A stretch of DNA of 64,000 bases from an uncultured Eubacterium sp. (GCA_900552795.1 USBB01000008.1:13992-77991); one strand, 5' to 3'; counted from the stretch's first letter, positions 36,022 through 44,125 are shown. Numbers and translations: made by a program. The notes: a model not told the origin generated them from the sequence alone.

Positions 36022-36330
36022 CTAAATTAAAGACATTAGTTCTTCTTTTGAACAAAATCCCACTTTTCTTCCTTTTTCTTTACCGTCGTTAAAAGCTACA
36101 ACTGTAGGAATACTTACAACTCCGTATCTAATCGCCAATGCCTGATAATCATCGACATTAACCTTGCACACCTTGATTTTACCTGTATTTTCATCTGCTA
36201 TCTGCTTAACAGCAGGTGCAAGCATCTGACATGGTCCGCACCAGTCCGCCCAAAAATCCACAAGTACAGGCATGTTCGATTTTAATACTTCTTCTTCAAA
36301 ATTTGATTCCGTTAAATTAATTTCACTCAT
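36022..36330 (-). CDS. trxA: Thioredoxin
   Basis: A 102-residue thioredoxin with active site WADWCGPCQML and the cis-proline segment SIPTVVAF. It reduces protein disulfides. The FTR-like gene lies just upstream, so electrons may come from ferredoxin instead of NADPH. The leader module precedes the start. Confidence 0.95.
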   Translation of the reverse strand: MSEINLTESNFEEEVLKSNMPVLVDFWADWCGPCQMLAPAVKQIADENTGKIKVCKVNVDDYQALAIRYGVVSIPTVVAFNDGKEKGRKVGFCSKEELMSLI

Positions 36331-36366
36331 ACTTTACCTCATTTCTGCCGACATATTTTTGCGGCT
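36331..36366 (-). promoter_or_regulatory. Hairpin/RBS leader module of trxA
   Basis: GCCG and CGGC flank a short A/T loop, followed by CAGAAATGAGGTAAAGT and ATG. This is the same module as in rqcP, mazG and niaR. Confidence 0.5.
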
Positions 36367-36368
36367 CG

Positions 36369-36569
36369 TTAATTCTTTGATTTATAATATAACATACAAT
36401 GGCAATACCCCTCAAAATCAGGGTCTTTTATCTGATCTTTAAACTCCTTGCACATACATTTATTGTCTTCTATGCGCTCAAGTCTGCAAGGGCAATATCC
36501 TCCTGTTTTCTTTAAGCCCTCTTTAATTTTGTCCACTATCGCTTTATCCGGATTTGTTGTAATCTTCAT
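36369..36569 (-). CDS. Minimal ferredoxin-thioredoxin reductase-like iron-sulfur protein
   Basis: A 66-residue protein with six cysteines in the order CPC, CMC and CHC (GYCPCRLERI, NKCMCKEF, EGYCHCMLYY). This is the cysteine layout of the FTR catalytic subunit, which passes ferredoxin electrons to thioredoxin through a [4Fe-4S] cluster and a disulfide. Plant-type FTR catalytic chains are longer (about 115). The start at 36569 follows CGGAAAGGAGAATAAT; upstream codons in the frame are not supported. It is the neighbour of trxA, which supports the function. No FTR variable subunit gene is seen. Confidence 0.82.
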   Translation of the reverse strand: MKITTNPDKAIVDKIKEGLKKTGGYCPCRLERIEDNKCMCKEFKDQIKDPDFEGYCHCMLYYKSKN

Positions 36570-36600
36570 ATTATTCTCCTTTCCGCAGACGCTTTTGTGT
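36570..36600 (-). promoter_or_regulatory. Leader module of the FTR-like gene
   Basis: GAACACAAAAGCGTCTGCGG is followed by AAAGGAGAATAAT. The TCTGCGGAAWGGAG part is shared with the spoIIE and vanY-like leaders. Confidence 0.45.
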
Positions 36601-36651
36601 TCCTGCCTCACAAACAAAATTGTACCTTTTGACACCCTAATCCTATAAAGT

Positions 36652-36694
36652 AAAAATAAGGTATAGCAATTGCACTTGGTGCAATTATTATACC
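36652..36694 (-). terminator. Intrinsic terminator after niaR
   Basis: GGTATA...ATTGCAC pairs with GTGCAAT...TATACC, followed by TTATTTTTA on the minus strand. It separates niaR from the FTR-like gene. Confidence 0.75.
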
Positions 36695-36724
36695 CTATAA
36701 TTACAAATAATCTCAACAATTAAT

Positions 36725-37273
36725 CTATTTGTCCCAAAAATTAACCGGCTCATAGTCCTGAAGCTTTGCAAGAAAACCTTTTTTTTGGAGTTCGTACTGT
36801 ATTATATCAAGTATCTCCTCACTTTCGGCACCAACTGTATGATAATGATACCCCGATGTGACATTTTTTAAAAGACTTGATTTACCATTTTTGAGCTGTT
36901 CCATATATTTCTTTACGTCCATGCGCGATTTTATATTCATCTCAGCCTTTATAACTCCGTATACCTTATGATATACAAATACATCCTGCACTTTTCCGCC
37001 TAAATCCACTATAAGCGTAAGTTCATCCTGCGTTTCCTCATCTGTATGAATTACCTTAAACACTCTTTGAAGTTCATTTTCATGTGCCAATATATATCCT
37101 TTGTTAGTCGATATAATTTCATTGCCGTTTGCACGCAGAATAGCAATATCCTGCACTATAACCTGTCTGCTGACCTCAAGATTTTTGGCAATCACATCTC
37201 CTGATACAGGCTTATTTTTCTCTGAAATCATTTTTAAGATAAGTTCCCGTCTGTCTTTCGCATTTCTCCCCAT
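36725..37273 (-). CDS. niaR: Niacin-responsive repressor NiaR
   Basis: An N-terminal HTH (GDVIAKNLEVSRQVIVQDIA) precedes a 3H domain with the histidines of VFVYHKVYG and SGYHYHTVGA. NiaR represses NAD biosynthesis genes in the presence of niacin. It lies downstream of the nadABC operon and the operator candidate at 40551-40570. The start at 37273 follows AGAAATGAGGATTAAG. Confidence 0.92.
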   Translation of the reverse strand: MGRNAKDRRELILKMISEKNKPVSGDVIAKNLEVSRQVIVQDIAILRANGNEIISTNKGYILAHENELQRVFKVIHTDEETQDELTLIVDLGGKVQDVFVYHKVYGVIKAEMNIKSRMDVKKYMEQLKNGKSSLLKNVTSGYHYHTVGAESEEILDIIQYELQKKGFLAKLQDYEPVNFWDK

Positions 37274-37307
37274 CTTAATCCTCATTTCTGCACACCTTTT
37301 ATAAATA

Positions 37308-37353
37308 AATCAGAGTACCAAAACGCCCTGATTATGATTACACGGATTGTTTC
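37308..37353. repeat. 46-bp dispersed palindromic repeat, copy 2
   Basis: It matches 3769-3814; the final 23 bases are identical in both. It sits just upstream of the niaR leader and in the 130-base gap between nadC and niaR, which has no gene. Confidence 0.7.
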
Positions 37354-37403
37354 GTGCCATGTGCGCTTAAAGCACAAATCCGACATGCAATTTACTAATT
37401 AAA

Positions 37404-38258
37404 TCATATTGCATGAAGATTCTTTAATGATATATCCATAATAGGAGCCGAATGTGTCAATGCACCGCTTGATATATAGTCAACACCAAGATCAGTAAGC
37501 TTTGCTATATTTTCTTTTGTAACATTTCCTGATACTTCAACCTCTGCCCGTCCTGCAATATAGCTTATCGCTTCAGCCATCTGCTCATGGCTCATATTAT
37601 CAAGCATTATTATATCAGCGCCTGCCTCAACAGCCTCTTTAACCATATCAAGATTTTCAACTTCAACCTCTATTTTTCTTACAAACGGAGCATATTCTTT
37701 AGCCATAGAAACAGCCTGCTTAACACCGCCGGCCGCACCGATATGATTATCCTTTAATAAAACCCCGTCCGAAAGATTATATCTGTGATTATTTCCGCCA
37801 CCGATTCTTACTGAATATTTCTCAAAAATTCTGTTATTAGGTGTTGTCTTTCTTGTATCAAGCAGTTTTGTATTTGTTCCTTCAAGAAGCTTTGCCACAG
37901 AATTTGTATATGTTGCAATACCGCTCATTCTCTGAAGATAATTAAGTGCTGTACGTTCTCCGCAAAGAAGTGTCCTTACGTCACCGTAAACCTTTGCCAT
38001 AAGCTGTCCCTTTTCGACTACATCTCCGTCCTTTACCAAAAATTCAACTCTGGTGGACTCATCAAGCAAAGTAAACACTCTTTCAAACACCTGTAAGCCG
38101 CATATAATTCCATCCTGCTTGCAGATTAAATCCACAACTCCCTGTGTAGGATTCGGCATAACACTGTTTGTTGAAACATCCTCACTTGTTATATCTTCCT
38201 TAATTGCGCTTAAAATAAGCGGATCAACATTTAATTTTAAAGTTACCTGATCATACAT
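37404..38258 (-). CDS. nadC: Quinolinate phosphoribosyltransferase
   Basis: Forms nicotinate mononucleotide from quinolinate and PRPP. Family segments are LCGERTALNYLQRMSGIATY, LDTRKTTPNNRIFEKYSV, GGNNHRYNLSDGVLLKDNHI and VEVENLDMV. 284 residues is normal. It is third in nadA-nadB-nadC, 2 bases after nadB. Confidence 0.96.
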   Translation of the reverse strand: MYDQVTLKLNVDPLILSAIKEDITSEDVSTNSVMPNPTQGVVDLICKQDGIICGLQVFERVFTLLDESTRVEFLVKDGDVVEKGQLMAKVYGDVRTLLCGERTALNYLQRMSGIATYTNSVAKLLEGTNTKLLDTRKTTPNNRIFEKYSVRIGGGNNHRYNLSDGVLLKDNHIGAAGGVKQAVSMAKEYAPFVRKIEVEVENLDMVKEAVEAGADIIMLDNMSHEQMAEAISYIAGRAEVEVSGNVTKENIAKLTDLGVDYISSGALTHSAPIMDISLKNLHAI

Positions 38259-38260
38259 TT

Positions 38261-39580
38261 TTATTTCTCTCTTCCTTCTGACTGTTTTTTAATTTCATTC
38301 AATACTAATTTCTTGTATTCTTCTGATAAAGATTTAACATCATCATATTTTTTAAGAGTTTCCTGTGGAAGTTCTCCATTAGGTTCACTGTTATACAGTT
38401 CTTTGTATCTTTCCTCATTTAATATTAAGTCTTTAGCCGCTCTTTTTGCAAACACAAGACTTTCAAGCAGCGAATTGCTTGCAAGCCTGTTTTTGCCATG
38501 AACTCCATTGCAGGCTGTCTCTCCTATCGCATATACATTTTCCATAGAGGTGCGGCTTTCATGGTTGACCTCTATTCCACCCATGAAGTAGTGCTGGGCT
38601 GGCACAACAGGTATGCACTCTTTTGTGACATCATAACCTTTTGAAAGACAATATTCAACTATATTAGGAAAATGTGATTTAAGTTCCTCCTCTGGAATTG
38701 TCCTTAAATCCTCCCAGACAAAATCGGTACCGTCCTTTTCCATCTGTTCGTTTATTGCCTTTGTGAGTATGTCACGTGGAAGAAGCTCATTTACAAACCT
38801 GTTCATATTTTTGTCCAAAAGCTTCGCACCCTCTCCTCTTACCGACTCAGATATAAGAAAACTTCTGTCCTCCGCCTTTTTTGAATAAAGCGTTGTCGGA
38901 TGTATCTGCACATAGTCAACATCCTTTAATTTGATTTTGTGCTTTATAGCAATCGCAAGTGAATCCGCAGTTAAGTGCCTGAAATTTGTCGAATGTCTAA
39001 ACAGTCCTCCGATGCCGCCTGTAGCAAGAACAGTTACAGGTGCATATATGACATCTGTTTTTTTATCATCTAATCTTACAACAACTCCCTTACAGAACTT
39101 TTCATCTTTATCAGTTATAATATCAATCATTGACGCATGTTCTATAATAGTGATATTTTTTCGTTTCCCGGCCTGCAAAAGCAGCTTTTTTGTTATCTCT
39201 CTGCCCGTTATATCTTTATGGAATAAAATTCTTTTGCCGGAATGTCCGCCCTCTCTTGTAAATGAAAATTCACCGTTTGGCTCTCTTTGAAAATCAACGC
39301 CGTATCCGACAAGGTCATTTACAACATCCGCAGATGATTTTATCATTATCTCGACTGATTTTTTGTCATTCTCATAATGCCCTGCCTTTAAAGTATCCTC
39401 AAAATAACTTTCATAATCATCATCACTTTTAAGCATACACATTCCTCCCTGCGCAAGAAATGAATCACTGCTCTCTGAATCTGATTTTGTAATGACTGTT
39501 ATTTGTCTGTTTTGCGGAAGCTGCAGCGCACAGTAAAGACCCGCACAGCCGCTTCCGACTATCAAAATATCTGTATTCAT
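38261..39580 (-). CDS. nadB: L-aspartate oxidase
   Basis: FAD flavoprotein that oxidises aspartate to iminoaspartate. The dinucleotide motif ILIVGSGCAGLYCAL is at the N-terminus; GGHSGKRILFHKDITG, HPTTLYS and QHYFMGGIEVN are family segments. 439 residues is shorter than the E. coli form (about 540), lacking most of the C-terminal helical part; this is common in Clostridia. nadA ends directly beside its start. Confidence 0.95.
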   Translation of the reverse strand: MNTDILIVGSGCAGLYCALQLPQNRQITVITKSDSESSDSFLAQGGMCMLKSDDDYESYFEDTLKAGHYENDKKSVEIMIKSSADVVNDLVGYGVDFQREPNGEFSFTREGGHSGKRILFHKDITGREITKKLLLQAGKRKNITIIEHASMIDIITDKDEKFCKGVVVRLDDKKTDVIYAPVTVLATGGIGGLFRHSTNFRHLTADSLAIAIKHKIKLKDVDYVQIHPTTLYSKKAEDRSFLISESVRGEGAKLLDKNMNRFVNELLPRDILTKAINEQMEKDGTDFVWEDLRTIPEEELKSHFPNIVEYCLSKGYDVTKECIPVVPAQHYFMGGIEVNHESRTSMENVYAIGETACNGVHGKNRLASNSLLESLVFAKRAAKDLILNEERYKELYNSEPNGELPQETLKKYDDVKSLSEEYKKLVLNEIKKQSEGREK

Positions 39581-40495
39581 TTATTTCTCCAAACTGCTCA
39601 GTTCAAGCATTTTTTCAAGGGGACGCATTGCTGCAGCACGCACCTCATCGCTTACCTCAACCTGATTATCTTCATTTTCAAGAACCGAAAGAACCTTATC
39701 TAAAGTTACAAATTTCATATCTTCACATATCTGTCTTTCTTTTACAGTATAAAATACCTTGTCAGGATTCTTTTTCTTAAGCTCATAAAATACGCCAGTC
39801 TCGGTACCTATTATAAATTCCTTATCGCTGCTGCCGGTAACATAATTAATAATACCTGACGTGCTTCCGATATAATCTGCCTGCTCCAGACAGTCATATG
39901 TACATTCAGGGTGAACTAAAAACTTTGCTCCAGGATGTGCTTTCTTTGCTGCAGCCACATCACTTCCTGTAATAGCCGCATGAACAGGGCAATATCCGTC
40001 ATTTAAAATCACATTTTTTTCAGGTACCTGCTCTTTTACATATCTGCCAAGATTTCCATCAGGCACAAAGAAAATATTTTTCTGTGCAAGATTTTTAACT
40101 ATCTTTACTGCATTTGCCGAAGTAACACACACATCTGAATATGTCTTAATCTGTGCTGTAGAATTTATGTAGCACACAACCGCAAGGTCGTCGTACTCCC
40201 TTCTTATTTTTTCTATATTTTTTATATCAACCATATGGGCCATAGCACAGTCTGCCGACATATCAGGCATCAGCACCTTTTTGTCAGGATTTAAAATCTT
40301 TGCGCTCTCTCCCATAAATGATACACCGCAAAATACAATTATATCTGCTAAAGACTCTTTTGCTATCTTACTAAGATAATAAGAATCGCCTATGTAATCT
40401 GCCACCGCCTGCACCTCATCAGGCACATAGTAATGCGCAAGTATAACTGCGTTTTTGTCTTTTTTCAGTGTATTTATCTTCTCAACAACTGACAT
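39581..40495 (-). CDS. nadA: Quinolinate synthase
   Basis: The [4Fe-4S] enzyme condenses iminoaspartate and DHAP to quinolinate. Cluster cysteines are visible in FCGVSFMGES, HPECTYDCLEQAD and RQICEDMKFV. 304 residues is the short form. The start at 40495 follows AATGGAGGAAGTTTATTA. It is first in the operon under the promoter at 40533-40561. Confidence 0.95.
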   Translation of the reverse strand: MSVVEKINTLKKDKNAVILAHYYVPDEVQAVADYIGDSYYLSKIAKESLADIIVFCGVSFMGESAKILNPDKKVLMPDMSADCAMAHMVDIKNIEKIRREYDDLAVVCYINSTAQIKTYSDVCVTSANAVKIVKNLAQKNIFFVPDGNLGRYVKEQVPEKNVILNDGYCPVHAAITGSDVAAAKKAHPGAKFLVHPECTYDCLEQADYIGSTSGIINYVTGSSDKEFIIGTETGVFYELKKKNPDKVFYTVKERQICEDMKFVTLDKVLSVLENEDNQVEVSDEVRAAAMRPLEKMLELSSLEK

Positions 40496-40532
40496 TAATA
40501 AACTTCCTCCATTTGTAAATAGTATTGTTGGA

Positions 40533-40561
40533 ATTATAGCACTAATATTTACAACTGACAA
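40533..40561 (-). promoter_or_regulatory. nadABC promoter
   Basis: TTGTCA and TATAAT are separated by 17 bases on the minus strand, 38 bases upstream of the nadA start. The -35 overlaps the palindrome 40551-40570. Confidence 0.85.
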
Positions 40562-40570
40562 GACAGTTGT
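40551..40570. promoter_or_regulatory. Putative NiaR operator
   Basis: ACAACTG and CAGTTGT form a 7-bp inverted repeat with a 6-base centre, covering the -35 of the nad promoter. The position fits repression by the NiaR encoded at 36725-37273. The centre (TGTCTTGTCA in the minus orientation) resembles the known NiaR sites from memory. Confidence 0.65.
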
Positions 40571-40663
40571 TTTGACACTTAATAAATTTATGTCATACTT
40601 ATTCTTAATAATGAATGTGAAATTTAAAATTTATATTAAATTTCTAATATTTTAAATTTAGTA

Positions 40664-40691
40664 TTGAAATATATTTTATATCTGTTATATT
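40664..40691 (+). promoter_or_regulatory. Promoter of the 53-aa protein gene
   Basis: TTGAAA and TATATT are separated by 16 bases. It is followed by AGGAAAAGGAGTGA and the small gene at 40733. The AT-rich context lowers certainty. Confidence 0.45.
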
Positions 40692-40732
40692 TAAATCAAA
40701 CATAAATAGTCAGGAAAAGGAGTGATTTAACT

Positions 40733-40894
40733 ATGAGTAAACAAAAAAAGGCACTTATAGTAGTCGTTGCAGCTATTATCGTTATCACAATAACATACAT
40801 AGTTGCTTCCATCTCAGATGGTAAAAAAAAGAAAAAACACTTAACGTCAGCAAGCTATACGGTAAACGTTCCCAAATCCAAAGTTCCTATGTAA
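40733..40894 (+). CDS. 53-aa single-pass membrane protein
   Basis: A plus-strand frame starts at ATG 40733 with AAAAGGAGTGATTTAACT upstream. The product has a short head (MSKQKKA), one helix (LIVVVAAIIVITITYIVASI), and a basic outside tail (KKKKKHLTSASYTVNVPKSK). It is the only plus-strand gene between 14650 and 61771. It lies between divergent nadA and the D-lactate dehydrogenase-like gene, with a terminator following. Its function is unknown. Confidence 0.65.
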   Translation: MSKQKKALIVVVAAIIVITITYIVASISDGKKKKKHLTSASYTVNVPKSKVPM

Positions 40895-40923
40895 AAAGGC
40901 AGAGCCTTAATTTAAGCTCTGCC
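40893..40923. terminator. Bidirectional terminator
   Basis: GGCAGAGC and GCTCTGCC enclose a 10-base loop. On the minus strand it is followed by TTTTTAC, ending the dehydrogenase transcript; it also ends the 53-aa gene on the plus strand. Confidence 0.85.
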
Positions 40924-40946
40924 ATGTTCTTACATTATTATTCTAT

Positions 40947-41909
40947 TTACTGATTTTCTAAAAATTTCATGGCGTTAATTATCGAATTTTCTGCCATATT
41001 CGAAACTGCCTCATCTGTATAAAATGCCGTGTGAGGCGTGACAAGCACATTTGAATATGAGCGCAGAATTGCAAGCTTTGGATTTCCAAGCGGCTCTCCC
41101 GTTCTGTTAAAATAATACAGTCCGCTCTCATGTTCAATAACATCAAGCCCCGCAAATCCTATTTTGCCGCTCTCAATTCCGTCTATAAGCGCATCTGTAT
41201 CTATAAGTGAGCCTCTTGCGCAATTAACTATCATTACGCCCTTTTTCATCTTATCTATCGCAGTAGCATCTATAAGATGATAATTATCATCAGTTGCCGG
41301 TGCATGAAGCGAAATAATGTCACATTCTCTAAAAATAGTATCAATATCGGTATAGTCTGCATATTCCTTGACATCATCATTTTCTCTTATGTCATAGGCA
41401 AACATTTTACAGCCGAAACCTGCAAGATGCTTTATAACCATACTTCCTATTCTTCCTGTACCTATGATTCCCACAGTACAGTCACAAATTTCACGTCCAA
41501 TCTTGCCCTTAAGAGTATAATCCTGTACATCAGCTCTCTCCATAATGTGCTTGATTTTGCGGCAGCCCATAAGCATGAGCATTATAGTGTAATCAGCAAC
41601 GCTCGCCGGAGAATATGTCACATTCACAACTCCCATGCCAATCGACTTAGCATAATCTACATCAATGTGGTCATATCCTATAGTCCTTGTAGAAATACAT
41701 TTTATACCCATTCTTTTAAATTCATCTAAAAGCGGCTTATCCATGACAGTAGTTATAATGTCTATAACGTCGTACCCTTGCGCCATATAAGCATTTTCAA
41801 TACATGGTGTCTGCGTCGTATAATCGTACTGCACGCCATATTTTTCACAGTATTTGTCAAAAAATTCTTTCTCGTCGTATTCTCTCATACTGTAAACAAA
41901 AACTTTCAT
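40947..41909 (-). CDS. D-2-hydroxyacid dehydrogenase (D-lactate dehydrogenase / VanH-like)
   Basis: NAD-dependent reduction of pyruvate to D-lactate is the likely reaction. The nucleotide motif VGIIGTGRIGSMVIKHLAG, NCARGSLIDTDALI with the catalytic Arg, GLDVIEHE with the Glu and VLVTPHTAFYT with the catalytic His are all present. The tail (SGLYYFNRTGEPLGNPKL) is typical of the LdhA/VanH branch. The start at 41909 is the ATG after ATAGAGGTTAGT; the longer frame uses non-ATG codons inside the vanY-like gene. Confidence 0.9.
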   Translation of the reverse strand: MKVFVYSMREYDEKEFFDKYCEKYGVQYDYTTQTPCIENAYMAQGYDVIDIITTVMDKPLLDEFKRMGIKCISTRTIGYDHIDVDYAKSIGMGVVNVTYSPASVADYTIMLMLMGCRKIKHIMERADVQDYTLKGKIGREICDCTVGIIGTGRIGSMVIKHLAGFGCKMFAYDIRENDDVKEYADYTDIDTIFRECDIISLHAPATDDNYHLIDATAIDKMKKGVMIVNCARGSLIDTDALIDGIESGKIGFAGLDVIEHESGLYYFNRTGEPLGNPKLAILRSYSNVLVTPHTAFYTDEAVSNMAENSIINAMKFLENQ

Positions 41910-41934
41910 ACTAACCTCTATTCCTGAGCAACTT

Positions 41935-42774
41935 TTATTCATACTTTGAAGTTATTCCAAGATATTCCTCAAGGCATAATCGGCTCTTATAAACATCTTG
42001 TGCCAGATCATTGCCAAGATATCTTAAATGCCACGGTTCATACTTATATCCTGTAATGTCCTGTTTTCCTTTTGGATAACGAATAATAAAACCATACTCG
42101 TGAGCATGTTCGGCTACCCATTTTCCTTCTTCTGTATATGCAAATTCATCAGTAATACTGTTTAAATCAAAGCAAAGACCTGTCTGATGCTCAGATTTTC
42201 CCGGTCTTGCAGAATAAGTATCAGCCTTTTCCTGTCCATCCTGAGCCACATAAGAATTATAAATCTTTTTTTGCAGTTCATACGAACGATATCCGCTGGC
42301 AATCCATATATTAAGTCCTAATTTAGAGGCATCTGCCTGCATTTTGTCAAAAGCAGCCTGAACTTCCTTATCAATCCCGTCACGCACATAAGTTTGCGGA
42401 AGTCCATATGTTTTATTAGCTATAAGAATATCGTTTACATATGTTACGCCATTTTCCTGTCTGATAACATACCCTTTTTCTGAAAATCCGACAAAGCCCG
42501 GAATTTTACTTGTATCAGGCTTGTTTTCAACAGTATCATCTTCTGTCACTGGTTCCTTGCTCTCTTTTGTCGGTTCCTTATTTTCAGCTGCAGTCTGCTC
42601 ATTCCTGTTTCCCTGACCTTTATTTTTATCTTTGCCTGTTATACCGATATAAATCAGTACGCCTGTCACGCATAACGCTACAACAATAAATCCAATAATC
42701 AGACCTTTTATTAACATTTCCTGCCTGTGCCTTGTATACCCACACTTTCTCCTTTTGTAGTTACGTCCGTTCAT
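41935..42774 (-). CDS. D-Ala-D-Ala carboxypeptidase, VanY/M15B family
   Basis: Membrane-anchored (LIKGLIIGFIVVALCVTGVLIYIGI) with a Lys/Glu/Thr-rich linker and an extracellular M15B domain. Metal-site residues are His and Asp in SEHQTGLCFDL and His in YEPWHLRYLG; SGYRSYELQKKIY is the family lead-in. It trims peptidoglycan stem peptides. The start at 42774 (MNGRNYKRRK) follows GCGGAATGGAGATAGT. It is coupled with the dehydrogenase, 25 bases apart; together they resemble the H/Y pair of van clusters, but no ligase or vanX is here. Confidence 0.87.
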   Translation of the reverse strand: MNGRNYKRRKCGYTRHRQEMLIKGLIIGFIVVALCVTGVLIYIGITGKDKNKGQGNRNEQTAAENKEPTKESKEPVTEDDTVENKPDTSKIPGFVGFSEKGYVIRQENGVTYVNDILIANKTYGLPQTYVRDGIDKEVQAAFDKMQADASKLGLNIWIASGYRSYELQKKIYNSYVAQDGQEKADTYSARPGKSEHQTGLCFDLNSITDEFAYTEEGKWVAEHAHEYGFIIRYPKGKQDITGYKYEPWHLRYLGNDLAQDVYKSRLCLEEYLGITSKYE

Positions 42775-42838
42775 ACTATCTCCATTCCGCAGACGCTTTG
42801 CGTCGGAGGAATCGCGAGGCAAATTTCAAATTTGCCTC
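42775..42838 (-). promoter_or_regulatory. Double-hairpin leader module of the VanY-like gene
   Basis: GACGC-TTT-GCGTC (42792-42804) and a perfect 23-base palindrome GAGGCAAATTTCAAATTTGC (42816-42838) lie in tandem. They are followed by GCGGAATGGAGATAGT and ATG. Confidence 0.6.
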
Positions 42839-42849
42839 TGCGATAAAAG

Positions 42850-43440
42850 CTACTTTGTGGCGCCTGCGACACAAATAGCTGTGTGAAAAATCATCGTATC
42901 AACATGATTTTTCACACTATCTTTTTCAAAATCCAATTCCACAATATATGGCATCCAGTCTATAATTCTTAAAAATTCTTCACATCCGAAACTATTATCA
43001 TAAAAATTGAGTATTGTGCTAAGTGCAGTACCATGTGTTCCTATAACAATTTCTTTATCACGGTTATCCGATAAAATTTCTTTCAACGCTTCAATATTAC
43101 GCTTCTGAACCATTGCAATAGATTCTCCGCCCTCCTCATGATAATTATGGTCAGCCCAACGTTTCTGGAACATGCCATGATTATTGCCGCCCGGGCCTTT
43201 TTCACGTTCCCGCAGCCTCTCATCAGTCACTATTTCTTTTTCAAAAAATGCAGCTGTATCCGCGATTGTTTCTACGCTTCGCTTGTAAGAACTGCAATAA
43301 AATGAAGCTATATTTTTATCTTGTAAAAATTCCTGCACAATCCTTGCATCTTTCTTCCCATCTTCGGTCAAAGGTCTTGTCCGGTCCTCTTTCCATGAAT
43401 GTTCCGGCTGCGCATGACGAACAAAATATACTTTTGTCAT
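42850..43440 (-). CDS. Histidine phosphatase (phosphoglycerate mutase-like)
   Basis: The phosphohistidine motif is VYFVRHAQPEH, with the second His in GTHGTALSTI and the Arg in SSYKRSVETI. 196 residues fits small broad-specificity phosphatases of the branch 1 family. There is no sign of a specific metabolic role. The start at 43440 follows GAATGGAGATCACT. Its last codons (GATK and stop) lie within the repeat segment 42840-42859, so repeat DNA has entered the 3' end. Confidence 0.82.
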   Translation of the reverse strand: MTKVYFVRHAQPEHSWKEDRTRPLTEDGKKDARIVQEFLQDKNIASFYCSSYKRSVETIADTAAFFEKEIVTDERLREREKGPGGNNHGMFQKRWADHNYHEEGGESIAMVQKRNIEALKEILSDNRDKEIVIGTHGTALSTILNFYDNSFGCEEFLRIIDWMPYIVELDFEKDSVKNHVDTMIFHTAICVAGATK

Positions 43441-43499
43441 AGTGATCTCCATTCTATTTTCAATTATAAGGTAATAAATAAAATATATAAAAATTGTCA

Positions 43500-44125
43500 T
43501 TAAAACAATGCCTGTACAAAATCAATAGCAAAATGCAGCGACACAGGTATTAGAATATCTTTTCTCTTATATGTAATAAAACACATAACTATATGAAAAA
43601 CAAACGTAAATACCAACTGAGGTATTGCAACAATAATATATGAAAAATCAACCATATTATTTACAAACATCTGAAAAGGCAAATGCGCCAAAGAGAAGAA
43701 GATCGCACCTGTTATATAAATTACTTTCCTATTTATACAAAGACCAAATAAATAATTTTGTATAAATCCGCGAAATATCACTTCTTCTTGAAATGCAACG
43801 TAAAACAAATAATATAATACAGACTTCACAATTACACTATCAGACCGCTCTGTGTACAAAAACGCAAAAATAATTGAAATAGCTACAATTATTCCTGAAA
43901 ACAGCAGATTCCGCTTTAGATTTTCTTTTGAAAATCCAAGATTTAGAATCCCCTTATCTTTTATTAATACAATAACAATCGCAATTATTAAAAACAACCA
44001 TTGAATCACAGAATAATATTTTACACCGCATTTATACAAAATACCCATCAAAATATATCCCAATATAAACAAACATAATATATAATTGCAATCACCGCAT
44101 AATTTTTATCTTTATTTTTATACAT
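43500..44125 (-). pseudogene. CPBP-family (CAAX-like) membrane protease, probable 5' frameshift
   Basis: The main frame (43500-44072) encodes a multi-helix membrane protein with the CPBP signature YVAFQEEVIFRGFIQ (EExxxR) and FFSLAHLPFQ. Its frame has no ATG near the front, only a TTG at 44072. In a neighbouring frame an ATG at 44125 behind GAGGGGAATATAT encodes MYKNKDKNYAVIAIIYYVCL, which is a natural first helix for this family and joins the main frame by a one-base shift near 44069. The gene is either frameshifted or carries a sequence error in a T-run. CPBP proteins in such islands are often bacteriocin self-immunity proteins. Confidence 0.6.

Noticed and set aside
31076..42774. Complete vancomycin resistance cluster
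   Set aside because: No ligase and no vanX or vanXY is present, and the van-like genes are separated by nad and redox genes.
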